This document shows, piece by piece, positions 10,572-21,523 of a stretch of 64,000 nucleotides of DNA; the first letter of the stretch is position 1, and every line of letters starts with the position of its first letter. Source of the stretch: Seminavis robusta (taxonomy: Eukaryota; Bacillariophyta; Bacillariophyceae; Naviculales; Naviculaceae); assembly GCA_903772945.1 (NCBI GenBank), contig CAICTM010000174.1:36768-100767 (forward strand). The letters run 5' to 3'. Both the position numbers and the translations under genes were made by a program. The notes beneath the pieces were generated by a model that did not search any database, was not told where the DNA came from, and was given only the letters and a program-made list of their open reading frames with translations.

Positions 10572-13409
10572 ATGCTGGCTGAAACAAACAACAACAATGG
10601 AGACACTAGCAAGTTCACCCGGTTGAGGTTCATGGTGACAATCCTGGCAATCCTTGTGAGCTGGAGGCTCGTTGTGGTTGTTCTGGAGAATTTCAAGGAT
10701 CAATTGGACATGGCCGATGCTTCCTTCAAGGACAGAATTGTTGCTGCCTGTCCACCGGCATCCACAGCCAGCATTTTGGGGGACGTGATTACCAATGTCG
10801 CTACCAGTGCTGCCACTGCCAGTCGATTCAAGGGGGACCCCGTGAGAGAATTTGATGGACAACGCCGATTCGGTCCGACAGCCAGAGCCCCAACCAAAGT
10901 GGAAGAGAAGAAAAGCAAAATGGAAACAGGAGGCAACAGTACAGCTCCAGAGGACTTGCCCTCCTTTCTACAAAGAGAGCCTCTTTACCAAAAATGCAAC
11001 CAGTGGGCTGTGGTCACTACAATATATGAACCAGCCGATGCCATCAAACGCGTCGGTAATCAGCTTACCCAATGGTGCATGGTGGTGGTGGCAGATACCA
11101 AGACACCCAAAAACTACATGGACATGGCTGGCTGGAACAACACTGGTGGCGGCACAAAGGTTCGATTCTTGTCTGTCCCCGCGCAGGAGCAACTCGCCAA
11201 GATGGTCCCCTTTGTGGAACAAACACCCTACCGGAGTTTTGCACGCAAGAATATTGGGTATCTCTACGCCATTTGGATGGGAGCCACTACCATTTTTGAC
11301 TTTGATGACGACAATTTGGTCTCACTGCGCAGTGAGTTGCAAGGTGACATGTTTTCTGGTGAAGAACTAATGGCAGCCTTTGCTGACGAAAACAGGGAAC
11401 GACACATGATCAAGCATATCAGCACAGCCATGTCCTATGAGGGACGTGCATTCAATCCTTTCCCAGTCATGGGAGCCTCTGTCTCGGATTCTTGGCCTCG
11501 TGGAATGCCTTTGTCTCTTATCAGCAGCGTAGAAGCCAGGGGACAGAGAGGTCCACTGTTGATCAAAGAATTGGAGCGATCCAATATTGCTGTGGTCCAG
11601 TCTGTTTGTGACAATGACCCTGATGTAGATGCTATCTACCGGCTGAGTCGACCATTGCCATTTCATTTTGCCATGGACAGATCCAAGACCATGACAATTG
11701 AAGTGCCTTCCAAACTCTACAGCCCTTATAATGCACAAGCAACTCTGCACTTCCCTGTGGCATTTTGGGGATTGTACTTGCCCATTACTGTTAATGGACG
11801 AGTCAGTGATATCTGGCGATCTTACATAGTTCAGCGTCTATTGAGGGAGCTCGAGGCACCAGCCCGTGTTTTGTACAGTCCACCCATGGTCACTCAGTTC
11901 CGTAATGCTCATGACTATGCTGGTGACTTTGTTGCCGAACAGCATTTGTATCTCCGTACAGAAGCATTGCTGGAATTTTTGGACAGCTGGAGATCCAGCA
12001 CAGAGGGAAGTGCGGGCGATTCATTACAAGCACGAATTGAAGATCTTTGGATTGAACTATACAAAAGGCAGTATATTGAAATGACAGATGTAAAAGCAGT
12101 CCAAGAATGGCTCACTGCTCTCCAACAAGGTGGGTACAAATTTCCAGCCATCCAAGACAAGGTCATTAATCCAAGCACAGGTGGAGTTGAAGACCGCCGA
12201 GAGTGTGCACGTAAAAGACTCGCCAACTGGGACGAACCAAAGCCTACTATGATGGGAGGCTCCAACTTTGGTGCCCTGACATTTGATCACCCCAGTGGAA
12301 TGTCCATTGCCCGGTTGCTGGCAGAATACGAGGTGGTCAACCCCTTCCCACACAGTGTAGACCTGGTTTGTCGTGCTGGGGCAAAACATGGTCCATGGGA
12401 ACTGGCTGTCATGATCGAGAGTCTAGAACTCTACTGGCCCAGGTGTGCAGGTCGTGTTCTTGTTGTTCTCGATGTTGGTGATGAAGAGTTTGCTAGACAA
12501 AACATCCCATCTTGGGTTGAAGTGATGTATTCAACATTTGAGTATGGTATGCCAGGCAGACTGGGGAACCAGCTTTTCAACATGTACACTGAGCAGCAAG
12601 GGTCGTCTGAGTATGTGGCGATTATGGACACAGATACAGCATTCCATACCCCCATCACCCCGGATATGTTGTTCAACCTTGAAAAAGAGGGTGCTCCGCC
12701 TTACATCATGGCAGAGACAACCTATCAGAAGGGAATGTGGAGCAAGGGCGATGAGTGGATGTTTAATGGTGACTCGGATAATTGGAATTTTATGATTAAG
12801 CTGCCCACAGTCTGGCCTCGAGCCATGTTTCCTCAGTATCGAGCGGATGTTGAAGCAATGCATGGCAACAAGAAGGAGACTACAGAACTCTGGAGGGATC
12901 TGTGGAAGGCCGACAAGGGTAGAATTTGGCAGAGGATGTCCCAATTTTGTGTGCTAGGGAATTGGATGGTGCGTCATTGGAAGGGTTCTCCTTTTGATTT
13001 GAGGAAAGAAAGTGACACCCCAGCGATGCGTTATGGAGTTCACCTTCCATACTATGATGGGCTTGACTTTGGCTCAGAAGGAAAGAATGACCCTGATGCA
13101 TTCCAGAAAACAGGTCGTGAACAAATTCTGAGGGGTGTGTGTGAGCTTTTCTGCCATGAAACACCACGCAAGGACGGGTCACCACCAGCTGCAGGACTTG
13201 CAGATGGAAACCTACCCAAGCTTCGTGAATGTGGTGCAAAGTGTCCAAACCCAATCAAACAGCCAAATGACATGTACTTCAAATATGAGAAAATTGTGTA
13301 TGGGACTCCAGAAATGCGTCTTGCTATTTTGGCCAACCATTTTCAACCTTTCAAAATGGTGATGGGTTCTGTCATTTCCAATGCAACCACCACCACCACC
13401 ACCAACTAA
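10572..13409 (+). CDS. STELLO-like (DUF288) Golgi glycosyltransferase
   Basis: This is a single-exon, 945-residue type II membrane protein. A short cytosolic N-terminus precedes a transmembrane anchor at about 20-38 (FMVTILAILVSWRLVVVVL) and a lumenal stem. The first GT-like domain begins CNQWAVVTTIYEPADAIK and holds the DXD-like motif DFDDDN at about 243-248, preceded by RKNIGYLYAIWMGA. This layout is characteristic of the STELLO/DUF288 family. A second GT-like half after about residue 600 has VAIMDTDTAF with Asp686/Asp688 as a candidate metal-binding DXD. Plant STELLO proteins act in the Golgi and affect cellulose synthase assembly. Diatoms lack such a wall, so the substrate here is open. 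The start is the first ATG after the TATA box. The C-terminus ends in a run of Thr codons. Confidence 0.88.
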   Translation: MLAETNNNNGDTSKFTRLRFMVTILAILVSWRLVVVVLENFKDQLDMADASFKDRIVAACPPASTASILGDVITNVATSAATASRFKGDPVREFDGQRRFGPTARAPTKVEEKKSKMETGGNSTAPEDLPSFLQREPLYQKCNQWAVVTTIYEPADAIKRVGNQLTQWCMVVVADTKTPKNYMDMAGWNNTGGGTKVRFLSVPAQEQLAKMVPFVEQTPYRSFARKNIGYLYAIWMGATTIFDFDDDNLVSLRSELQGDMFSGEELMAAFADENRERHMIKHISTAMSYEGRAFNPFPVMGASVSDSWPRGMPLSLISSVEARGQRGPLLIKELERSNIAVVQSVCDNDPDVDAIYRLSRPLPFHFAMDRSKTMTIEVPSKLYSPYNAQATLHFPVAFWGLYLPITVNGRVSDIWRSYIVQRLLRELEAPARVLYSPPMVTQFRNAHDYAGDFVAEQHLYLRTEALLEFLDSWRSSTEGSAGDSLQARIEDLWIELYKRQYIEMTDVKAVQEWLTALQQGGYKFPAIQDKVINPSTGGVEDRRECARKRLANWDEPKPTMMGGSNFGALTFDHPSGMSIARLLAEYEVVNPFPHSVDLVCRAGAKHGPWELAVMIESLELYWPRCAGRVLVVLDVGDEEFARQNIPSWVEVMYSTFEYGMPGRLGNQLFNMYTEQQGSSEYVAIMDTDTAFHTPITPDMLFNLEKEGAPPYIMAETTYQKGMWSKGDEWMFNGDSDNWNFMIKLPTVWPRAMFPQYRADVEAMHGNKKETTELWRDLWKADKGRIWQRMSQFCVLGNWMVRHWKGSPFDLRKESDTPAMRYGVHLPYYDGLDFGSEGKNDPDAFQKTGREQILRGVCELFCHETPRKDGSPPAAGLADGNLPKLRECGAKCPNPIKQPNDMYFKYEKIVYGTPEMRLAILANHFQPFKMVMGSVISNATTTTTTN

Positions 13410-14003
13410 CTTTTTGACATGCATCCGATTTTCACATGCATGTTCTCTAGCCCCGGTTTAGGTGTTATTGCAGGAGTTTTGCTTCAGTAACCCTTGGGTG
13501 GCTGACTGGTTCCTGGCCTGGTATCAACTGGATAATACAAAAATAGATTTAAAAGGTCAAAAAGGTTTTCAAGAAGACTTGACTATATAGCCTTCTGGTG
13601 ACAGGCTGATGGGGTTTCTGTAGCCCTTGTTCCTGGCAGCGGTTTTTGTTTCTAGACTCTAGCTTGGCGGCAACTCCAGGCAGCGGTGGCTGCCATTGGC
13701 TTTTGGCTGCTAACCTGGTCCCGACGCCTGGGCCTCGGAACGCAGAATTAAGATCATTTCGATAAAGTCTCCTAATTTCTGCAACCTGGACATTCAATGG
13801 AAGAATAAATTTAGCTCTATAGAGTATAGGTTGCTTGGATTTGCTTTGCCTTCCTTTTATCTTTCCACGGCGACTTTCCTTCACTTGGCACATAAGTTTG
13901 CAAGCACTCTACATATCGACGGCATGCCGGTTTTCTGCAGCTGTTTGGTCGTTCTGGCCTTGCTGGCCATCGCTACCAGGCCATAGCAAGGTTTCAAAAG
14001 TAG
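13410..14003. other. Convergent intergenic spacer
   Basis: Spacer between two convergent genes. A 114-codon minus frame (13549-13893) with an ATG shows no family or signal and is treated as unsupported. Confidence 0.45.
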
Positions 14004-14771
14004 CTACGGCGATGTAGACCCCTTGAGACGGCCATGCTGTCTCCTTCCAGATTCCAATTTCCGCGCCCATTGATTTGATGTTGGGACCATGCTTGGCATG
14101 TCACTAGGGACCTGGCTGGGCATATCGCTGGGCACCATGGTCGGCGTTGAGGGAGTGCTCGTCAGATCAGGACCTGCCCCAACGTCAATGCCATACCCAC
14201 AGCCACAGGGGACATAGGCAAAGTGCTGTAGTGGATCACAAAGATGTTTTGGTATGAGCCCATCCTGTCCGATCTTATAAAAATAGTCGCAAGGGGCTGC
14301 GCCAACGCCAATATCCAACATGGCAATGACCATGGCCGTGTCTCCCGGGAACTTTCCATTCCAGCAAATGTTGCAGACGTTGTTTCCAGTTCCTACTTCG
14401 GGGGGATCTGTCGGGAACTGTATAATTTCTGGAGGTTCCATGTTTCCTTGACAACATCGATGTCGGTTCTTGATAATTTCCCACCTGCAGCTTGAAGAAT
14501 CGGCTTTAAACTTGAAAATGTTGACAACATGCGCTGCGCAGGTTGTCCCATAAGCGTCAACCTTGGCTTGAGGCCACTTCAAGCCTGGAAGACCGTTTGC
14601 GCATAAGTTACAGCCAATGTGAGGGGTAACAGGAGCCTCTGTTGGTGCTAACGTTGTCGCTCTGTTGTCGATGTCCTTATTTTTCCCTGCAACAACACTG
14701 TGGCACTGCAGAGAAGCAACAAGCGAAACGATGACTACCGGTATCAAGTAATTCCTGGTGCTCTGAATCAT
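14004..14771 (-). CDS. Secreted Cys-rich protein with PSDMPS repeat tail
   Basis: This is a 255-residue protein with an N-terminal signal peptide (hydrophobic about 9-28, ending near VVAG). Two related Cys-rich modules follow: the first starts CNLCANGLPGLKWPQ, the second CNICWNGKFPGDTAMV. Each is followed by spaced Cys residues (TTCAAHV versus APCDYFYK; RHRCCQG versus VPCGCGYG). This is an internal duplication. The Pro/Ser/Met-rich tail carries PSDMPSQVPSDMPSMVPT, a low-complexity repeat that I know from many secreted or surface diatom proteins. It is likely extracellular or wall-associated; no enzymatic motif was seen. A basic C-terminal end follows the repeat. Confidence 0.8.
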   Translation of the reverse strand: MIQSTRNYLIPVVIVSLVASLQCHSVVAGKNKDIDNRATTLAPTEAPVTPHIGCNLCANGLPGLKWPQAKVDAYGTTCAAHVVNIFKFKADSSSCRWEIIKNRHRCCQGNMEPPEIIQFPTDPPEVGTGNNVCNICWNGKFPGDTAMVIAMLDIGVGAAPCDYFYKIGQDGLIPKHLCDPLQHFAYVPCGCGYGIDVGAGPDLTSTPSTPTMVPSDMPSQVPSDMPSMVPTSNQWARKLESGRRQHGRLKGSTSP

Positions 14772-15220
14772 TGCTCGGCTATAACAGTGAACTGGACAAG
14801 GGGACGCCTAAAGCCAAGGGGAGAATTACGAAATAGTGGGACCACACACAACTTTCGAAAGTTCCGTGTCGAGGGCGGTTGAACTGTTTTTTCCTTGGGC
14901 CCAATCGTGCATTGTATCTTTTTCGTCGACTCCCACCATGTGCATCGCGGAGACGCTGCTGGAGATTCTGATTGAATCGAATCGAATCGAATCGAATCAT
15001 TCAGATTCTCTTCCTTGACCCAAGCTACCGGTAGACAACTGTACAGTACCAGGTACTACGATCTGTAGTACGGTACGAAGAAGACCGAGACTTGCTGAAA
15101 TCGTGGCACTCCGTGCATTTTTTAAGTCAGCAATACAGTTCACTGTTGCTGTGCGACAGACGTGAGGCCACCAGACGATGGAAGTCACCCACAGACACAG
15201 CAGCAGCAACAACAACGGAT
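14772..15220. other. Intergenic with GAATC pentanucleotide run
   Basis: A (GAATC)n run lies at about 14973-14998. TACCGGTA and GTACGG motifs occur around 15026-15075. No gene seen. Confidence 0.5.
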
Positions 15221-15285
15221 TTTGCCCTCAACGGACTGAGGGTCTTTCACACTTTTGCCCTCAACGGACTGAGGGTCTTTCACAC
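15221..15285 (+). repeat. 33-bp tandem duplication
   Basis: A 32-33 bp unit (TTTGCCCTCAACGGACTGAG, then GGTCTTTCACAC) occurs twice in tandem. A third copy is at 15713-15745, again followed by TTTTATCGCTG and a TG-rich microsatellite. Confidence 0.85.
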
Positions 15286-15356
15286 TTTTATCGCTGTATG
15301 TGTATGTGTGTTTGTGTGTGTGTGTGTTTGTGTGTGTGTTTGTGTGTGTGTTTGTT
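15286..15356 (+). repeat. TG-rich microsatellite
   Basis: TGTATGTG/TGTGTTTG runs after the 33-bp unit. Confidence 0.8.
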
Positions 15357-15369
15357 GCAGCTGTTTTCG

Positions 15370-15630
15370 TCGCATAAGGGACACTTGCTTCGTTAAGGAC
15401 AGGGATTAATCTTGTGTGTTCTGTTGGACACAGTAGTTTCTACACATGGGTACCGGTACTGGCTGCCTATGCAGACTCGCTAGTGTGTCCAGATAAACAC
15501 GGTGTAGGTTTTGCCAAAGACATAAGGGACATTTTCCTTGTTAAGGATAGGGATTGATATTGTGTGTTCTGTTGGACACATTACTCTGGACCTGTACTGG
15601 CTGGCTATTGAGACGTGCTAGTGTGTCCAG
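15370..15630 (+). repeat. Diverged direct repeat of about 125 bp
   Basis: A block with AAGGGACACTTGCTTCGTTA and TGTGTTCTGTTGGACACA (about 15375-15495) recurs at about 15522-15632. The recurrence includes the end motif CTAGTGTGTCCAG, and it shows substitutions and small indels. Confidence 0.7.
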
Positions 15631-15680
15631 TTGACCAAAGATGTTAAGGATTCGATTCCGGAATCAAATCTCTTTTTGAC

Positions 15681-15705
15681 AGTTGAGGGCATCAGCCTCC
15701 GGCTG
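15681..15705 (+). repeat. Direct repeat flanking the RT element (left copy)
   Basis: AGTTGAGGGCATCAGCCTCC then GGCTG; 23 of 25 bases match 17530-17554 in the same orientation. The pair brackets the reverse transcriptase frame. Confidence 0.6.
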
Positions 15706-15712
15706 CTTGTTC

Positions 15713-15756
15713 TTGCCCTCAACGGACTGAGGGTCTTTCACACTTTTATCGCTGTA

Positions 15757-15813
<57 letters not shown>

Positions 15814-15815
15814 AG
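15713..15815 (+). repeat. Third copy of the 33-bp unit plus TG microsatellite
   Basis: The same unit as at 15221-15285 followed by (TGTATG)n and (TG)n. Confidence 0.8.
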
Positions 15816-15900
15816 GTGTGTGTAGGTTGAGTGCTGTGTGAGATGTGTGATGTTGTGTGAGATGTGTGTAGACACTACTAAGAGTTAATCTACGACGAAT

Positions 15901-17320
15901 CTACCATTGGATGTTTATCCATGGGTATACCGTTGCTTGCTGATTTCCAAATTCTGAGCTTAAGAATTTCGCTGTTTGCTTCATCAGTGGAGCAAGCTGG
16001 GGATGGCAAAAGATACAAGCCGGGTAGGCTGTGAGAAAAGCAAGGGTAGTACCCTGTTTGTGGTGATTTCGAGAATAGACACATAGGAGCTGGTACGGTA
16101 TAGACCGAAACCAAGCTAAACTAAACCGTAAATCCAATACCTCGATGGGCTGGATGTGTGTGGGTGTGGGTGTGTGTGTAGGTGTGTGTGTAGGTGTGTG
16201 TGTGTGTGTGTGTGTGTGTGCCATGGCTCCCCGACAGGCCTCTAATCCAAAAGCAAAGGATGATACGGGGGAGCCATCTAGTTCTGGAACCTTCCTGTAG
16301 GACAGTAGGTTACCAAGATTGGGGGGCCTGGAGTAGGCTACAATCATCCTATCCAGTCCCATTGGCATGTTGCCTCGCATGGGGCCCACTGTGTGTGGGA
16401 TCCGGAGATGCTTGAAGGGCATCAGGTTCGTAGGATTGGCAATGCAATCCCTCCAGCCTTGCTGGAAGACCTTTGATGGGGGATCCTTGGGATGGTATTC
16501 CAGGTGCAGCAACTGGATTCCCATGGTGTCCCTCTTGTTGTTGTTGGGCTGGGGGCCAGTGTAGGCCCTTGCCCTGGTGATTGCTGCTTCAAAAAGGGGC
16601 CGAAGTGTGGTGGCTTGGTAGCCCCTGGCCAGGAGCCTCTTGAAAAAGAGCTTGGTCCTGGCGAGCCTGTCAGTCTCCTCAGAGCAGAGTGTATAGATCC
16701 TAAAGAGGTTGCCATACACCACTCCAGACAGGAGGCCTGGTGGGTGACAGGAGTGGGATGGGATATAGAGATACAAGTTGGTTGGTTTCTCATACAGTGT
16801 GGTGACCAGTTTGTTGTCATGTGTGAGGGTGATTGTCATGTCCATGAAATCCACCTGACTGGAGAGTGCAGTGAACTCCCAGTGCAACTTGTACTCATTG
16901 TTGTTCATTGCCTTTTGGAAGCCCTCCCACAGGAGCTGGTTGTCTTCCATTCGGCAGTGCCATATGCCGAAGACATCATCGATGTATCTCCTGTAGAGCT
17001 GCAGAACTGCAAGACTATCCATGAAGGATCGAAGCAGAATGGACTCCAGGATGGCAAAGTAGATGGTGGCATAGGGTGGGGCTGGTGGGGCTCCCATTGC
17101 AGTGCCCTTGAGTTGCCGCCATGTGGTGTCACCAAAGTGGAAGAAGCTCCACTCCATAATGAGAATCAGTGCCTTGAGGACTGCCTTGGTGGGCAGGTCT
17201 GGGAACTGTTCTTGGTTGTCTTTGAGCCACTTTGAGATCTTGGTGATGGCTGTCCTCGTGGGAATGTTGGTGTACATTGAGGAAGCATCAGCTGTGAAAA
17301 GTTTGCAGTTGTCGCGTACA
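15901..17320 (-). pseudogene. Reverse transcriptase fragment (Penelope-like or related)
   Basis: The frame includes LFTADASSMYTNIPT, then a palm with GTAMGAPPAPPYATIYFAILE, the catalytic RYIDDVFG (about residues 97-104 from the Met at 17277), QVDFMDMTITL and EKPTNLYLYIPSHS...HPPGLLSGVVYG. This combination is that of RTs related to Penelope-like elements rather than LTR or L1 types. No endonuclease or N-terminal half is present. Upstream the frame dissolves into tandem copies of a short unit. At about 16160-16225 a TG microsatellite is translated as His-Thr/Pro-Thr repeats inside the frame. The insert and missing 5' part indicate a 5'-truncated, probably dead copy. A 247-codon frame on the other strand (16492-17235) is a shadow. 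Confidence 0.75.
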
Positions 17321-17478
17321 TATGGTGCGGTTTCCCTTGCAAGGTTAAGGCTACCTGTACATATGGTGCTGTTTCCCTTGCAAGGTGAAGGCTACCGGTA
17401 GTGTCGCATACATAAGGTGCTGTTTCCCTTGCGTACATATGGTTCTGTTTCCCTTGCAAGGTTAAGGCTACCGGTAAT
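17316..17478. repeat. Short tandem repeat at the truncated RT end
   Basis: About four imperfect copies of a 40-50 bp unit containing GTACATATGGTGCTGTTTCC, CTTGCAAGGTTAAGGCTACC and, in some copies, GGTA. Confidence 0.75.
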
Positions 17479-17529
17479 AATAGTGGTCAAACCAGAACCC
17501 TTCCGTTCCTTGGCTTTTAGAAAAATGCA

Positions 17530-17554
17530 AGTTGAGGGCACTAGCCTCCGGCTG
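17530..17554 (+). repeat. Direct repeat flanking the RT element (right copy)
   Basis: See the left copy at 15681-15705. Confidence 0.6.
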
Positions 17555-19212
17555 GCTGTCCTTGCTGCTGTTCATAGCTAGCTAGGCCCGTGCATTGGAA
17601 CGATCGTGGGGCTCTCGATCTCCATCGCTAGTAGTCTTTGTCCTTTGATGGCTCACTCATCGTCCTTTGATGGCTTCGCAGCCCTCCCTCCTGGCCACCT
17701 TCTCCTCCTCCGGCCTTCGGTTGTGCAGTTGGTCGGTTCGGCGGTCCGGATTGCGCCCTTGCTGCACTCTGCACTCATCCTCTGGAGTCCGTTCCCCCTA
17801 CTAGAGTCCCCTCTAATAGCAACATGCAGCCTTCACGAATACACCAGTACATGCGCAGTCAATGAACAAGTCAAACACTTTCTTTCCGGCAAAAGTCAAA
17901 CACCGCTCTCATGGAGAAAAGGACCCTACTAGGCCCAGTAGCTAGTTTGGGTCCCTCTTGCACGCCTTCAAGGGCGTGTCCACGTTGAATGACGATGTTG
18001 CTTCAATGGCAATAGTGCCTATAGAGACGTCGGTTACTCATCAATTATGATCTACTTCCTTCCTACCGGTACCGACTAGTTAGACTGCTGCAGCGGCACA
18101 TGCCTGCCGAGTACACTCCGACAGCTCAGCTTTTTGAAAGGTGACACTCTTACACTCTGCACGGAGGATACGACTTGCCAGGGAGACCTTGCGATTGATA
18201 TCGTACCCTTGATGCCGTACGAGGTACCTGTTGAACCCATTCTCAACAGTCTGGGATACCCCTTGCCATCCTTAACCTCCGCAATCAGTATGTTCAAACT
18301 ATCAACATTATATCCAGCTCATCTCCTTTTGCTGCATCAAGGTTCTGAAATAACCCCACTTCGGACTAATCCGAAACAGCCGCAAAGAAGCTGTTCAGGA
18401 GTGTGGGACAAACCAATTGGGTCTGCCCAGGTGTGATGCCCAAACAGTCGGAAGAAAGCGCTATGCTTGTGACTGCGTTGAAGGTGGATGCTCTGAATCC
18501 ATCGTCCGCTGGAGGCATTAGTGACTAGGCCCTGCTCTTGCTAATAGAGCCTGCATGCAGCGCTGCATTGCAAGCAAACGACTCGCTGTGATATAGAAAC
18601 CTCTGGGGGCATGGATGCACATAGAGCTGTCGGATGGGTGAAGCATGCCCATAGGGCATTCCTTGCATAGATTCGAGCAGACAAGAACTCGGGTCTCCTC
18701 CACAACCCACCATTCCTTTCCGTTTCCTTGCACAGAAGCGTCCCGATAGGTTGTGCTCGCACACCACCAATGAAGCACCACGCATCTTGTTTCCCAACAA
18801 CAGCCAAAGAAATCATGTTAGATTCCGTCCAGCCACAACACAATGCAAGACGAATCCAATACTTAAAAGGATGGGAAGCATCGGGGTCCCTGAAGAAAAG
18901 GAGCGAAGGAAGAACGTGTTGAGGTCAGCAGCTAGCACAGCCCTTTTGATCGATTGGCACTCAGACCAGCTCCCAATGTACAAGCCTGCAATAGTTGTGC
19001 TCCCCAAGACCATCCTTAGGATTCGTTTTGGGAGCGTAAGAAGAAAAAAGCCTCTCAATTTGGCGGTGCTAATCTTATATCTGTTTCTACTGCCTGTAAG
19101 TATCGTGGTTGGCTGGCTACCTGCCTGTATAATATGGTGGTAACGTGAATGCCACGAGTAACAATTGCCTTGGGACCATGCGCATGCATACATGATGCAT
19201 TCAGGTTATTCC
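17555..19212. other. Long intergenic stretch, no supported gene
   Basis: Several 70-130 codon frames on both strands show no family, signal or compositional support. Decayed repeat DNA is possible. Confidence 0.4.
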
Positions 19213-21523
19213 TCAACATTGGATTCTGTCCCAGATTAGTTTGAATTCTTCCCAATCGATCACACCATCTCCGTCCAAGTCGGCCAGGCGTATAAGATTG
19301 GAGATTGTTCGCTTGCGTGGTTTTCTTCCCACGCTGATAAAGAGTGCACGCAATTCCTCCTCGTCAAGGGCACCACTTCCATCGTCGTCTAGCTTATCAA
19401 AGGTTTCGCGCAATTCCTCCATGGTTGTTTCGAGTGCTTCTCCAGTTTCTGGATCAATGGGGCATGCGTCTGACAAATCCTCGAAAATCTTTTGCCACTC
19501 GACACCAAAGTCAAGCTGTTGATTTGCGGCCAAAGCTGCCTCTTTGAACAACTCATGGAAAGTGACGGCCTGGGGAACGAGATAGAGAGTACGTATTATG
19601 CACTGAACGTTTTGGCCACATGTAGAAAATGGAGGTCACCATTGCCATGCATACAACAATGTAAGAATAACTTACCGTGAACATGGTTGTCATCAAGTCG
19701 TAGATGGTGTTCTTGGATCGGACCAATGACATTCCGTAGTGGACCATCTCGGCTGCATCTTTTCCAATAATGTGAACACCAACAATCCTTCCAGAATCGG
19801 CATCTACGACCAGCTTGAGCAATCCATCTGGATCAAAAACGCGGCCTCGAAGGCACTTGTCGAAAGTCGCGACACCCTCGATGACTTTGATGCCTCTCTC
19901 TGCAGCAGCTTCTTTGGTCATCCCAAAGTACCCAATTTCTGGTTTATTCGATAGTGAGACAATGAACAATGCAGTGGCAGTCATGCAATGAAATGACAAC
20001 AAAAGGTGAGTCATGTCAGATCTATGTCATTTCGCGACGGTATTGGTATCAGTTTACTTACCTGGAATGGTCCAAATCCCAATGGACATGTCAGTTGCAA
20101 AGTCAAGAGGTTGTCCAGCTTTCTTGCTATCAAACATGTGTTCTACGGCATGTACGGCCTGTTCCATACTACTGGAAGCCAACATTGGCCATCCAACGCA
20201 GTCGCCGGCGGCGGCCACATTAGGGCTGGATGTGCCCAATGAATCTTTCTCAGTAATGCATATTTCTCCACGATCCGAGACATCGACCCCGGCTGAATCG
20301 AGTCCGGTGTCGACTTCCTTTCCGTTTGCGGAACGACCATAGGCCGCCAAAAAGATATCTGACTCGAGTTTGGTTCCATCCGTGAGTTTCATAACGACCT
20401 TTCCATCTGTCTCGCCTTGAGCTGCATCTGCAGATGGTACGGATTCGAACTCTTCGACCGAAGCGCCTTCCTTGATCTGTACACCCGAATCGATGAGTAG
20501 CCGGATGAGTTCATCGGTGACATCCGGGTCGACCCCTAGTTTCTTTGCACTGTCCGCGAGTGTTCCTCGGATGAGCATGGTAACATCGACTCCTAGATTC
20601 TTGAAAATATTAGCAAATTCAATGGCAATGATTCCCGCGCCACCAATGACGACTGAGTTTGGCAAAAAGCCTAGTCGATTGATGGAGTCACTTTCAAAGA
20701 TTCTCTTGTCATCGAATGGGATTCCGTTGAATCTGGTAGCCTTGGAACCGGTAGCCAAAAGAACTTTTGCTCCAGTAATGGTGGTCTGTTGATCTTCCTT
20801 GATGATTCCATCGGATCCCTGAATGGGTGCTTTTTTGATGAGAATATTTCTAGGCTGGAAGGTTTCTTCTTCTTCTTCGTCGTCGTGTTGATCGGCAGGG
20901 TGGTCTTGACTCAATAGAGTGGCCTCGCCTTGAAGATAATCAATTCTCAAACTTTTCAAGAGGTCGACCTGTCCTTCCGAATTTCGCTGTGCCAATCGTA
21001 CGACAGTGTTTTCGACTTGCTTCCAAATGACATCATCGTCAAATCCCTGGGCTCTCATGGCGGCTAGATTGAGCGTCTTGGAACAATCGCGAAGGGCCTT
21101 GCTGAACAACCCCGTGGGGGCTCCAAAGAAGAGGTCCAGTCCATTCGCCAATGGCGGCGCTTTCGGTCGGTCAATGATAATGGCACGTTGGCCCATTTGA
21201 GCCGCCTGAACTGCGCCAGCCACACCCGCAGGTCCTCCTCCAATCACCACCAAATCGTACAGTTTCTCCAAATTCTCCAAATTCACAGATCCAAATTCGC
21301 GAAGGTTGACAAATTCTTGACCATTGACTTTGTCTTTGACTTGATCCAATTGACTTGACTTGTTTTCTTCCACACCCATTGCAGATGCCTGAATTCTAAG
21401 CGTCAAGGTTGCTCCTCGATGTCTTTGGAAGGAGAGACTTGGCATGAACATTGGACTTGGCGACCAAGCCTCTGCCCACGGGAACGTCGTCAAAGACAGA
21501 GCCAGAGATAAATTCACTTTCAT
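19213..21523 (-). CDS. Flavin pyridine-nucleotide oxidoreductase fused to two EF-hands
   Basis: Three exons, 20062-21523, 19676-19938 and 19213-19569, with GTAAGT donors and CAG acceptors, encode 693 residues. The N-terminus (MKVNLSLALSLTTFPWAEA then WSPSP) resembles a diatom plastid presequence with Trp at the cleavage position, so plastid targeting is possible. GGGPAG at 95-100 binds FAD; VVIGGAGIIAIEFA is the NAD(P) Rossmann motif; AAGDCVGWPMLAS is the second FAD motif; IWTIPEIGYFGMT spans the first splice. The family is the dihydrolipoamide dehydrogenase/soluble transhydrogenase group. The redox CxxxxC is absent: the position reads GLDLFFGAPTGLFSKALRD. After the dimerisation domain come two canonical EF-hand loops (about 636-647 DDDGSGALDEEE and 672-683 DLDGDGVIDWEE). 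Calcium control is a reasonable inference. Confidence 0.9.

Noticed and set aside
13549-13893. 114-codon minus frame with ATG
   Set aside because: No family, signal or neighbour support; basic random-looking composition.
15640-15665. GGATTCGATTCC resembling a tRNA T-loop
   Set aside because: No acceptor stem, D-arm or anticodon arm around it.
16492-17235. 247-codon plus-strand frame
   Set aside because: Antisense of the reverse transcriptase palm, whose motifs are clear.
18134-18843. Several overlapping frames of 60-100 codons on both strands
   Set aside because: Three frames overlap with similar quality and none shows a motif; treated as decayed or non-coding DNA.
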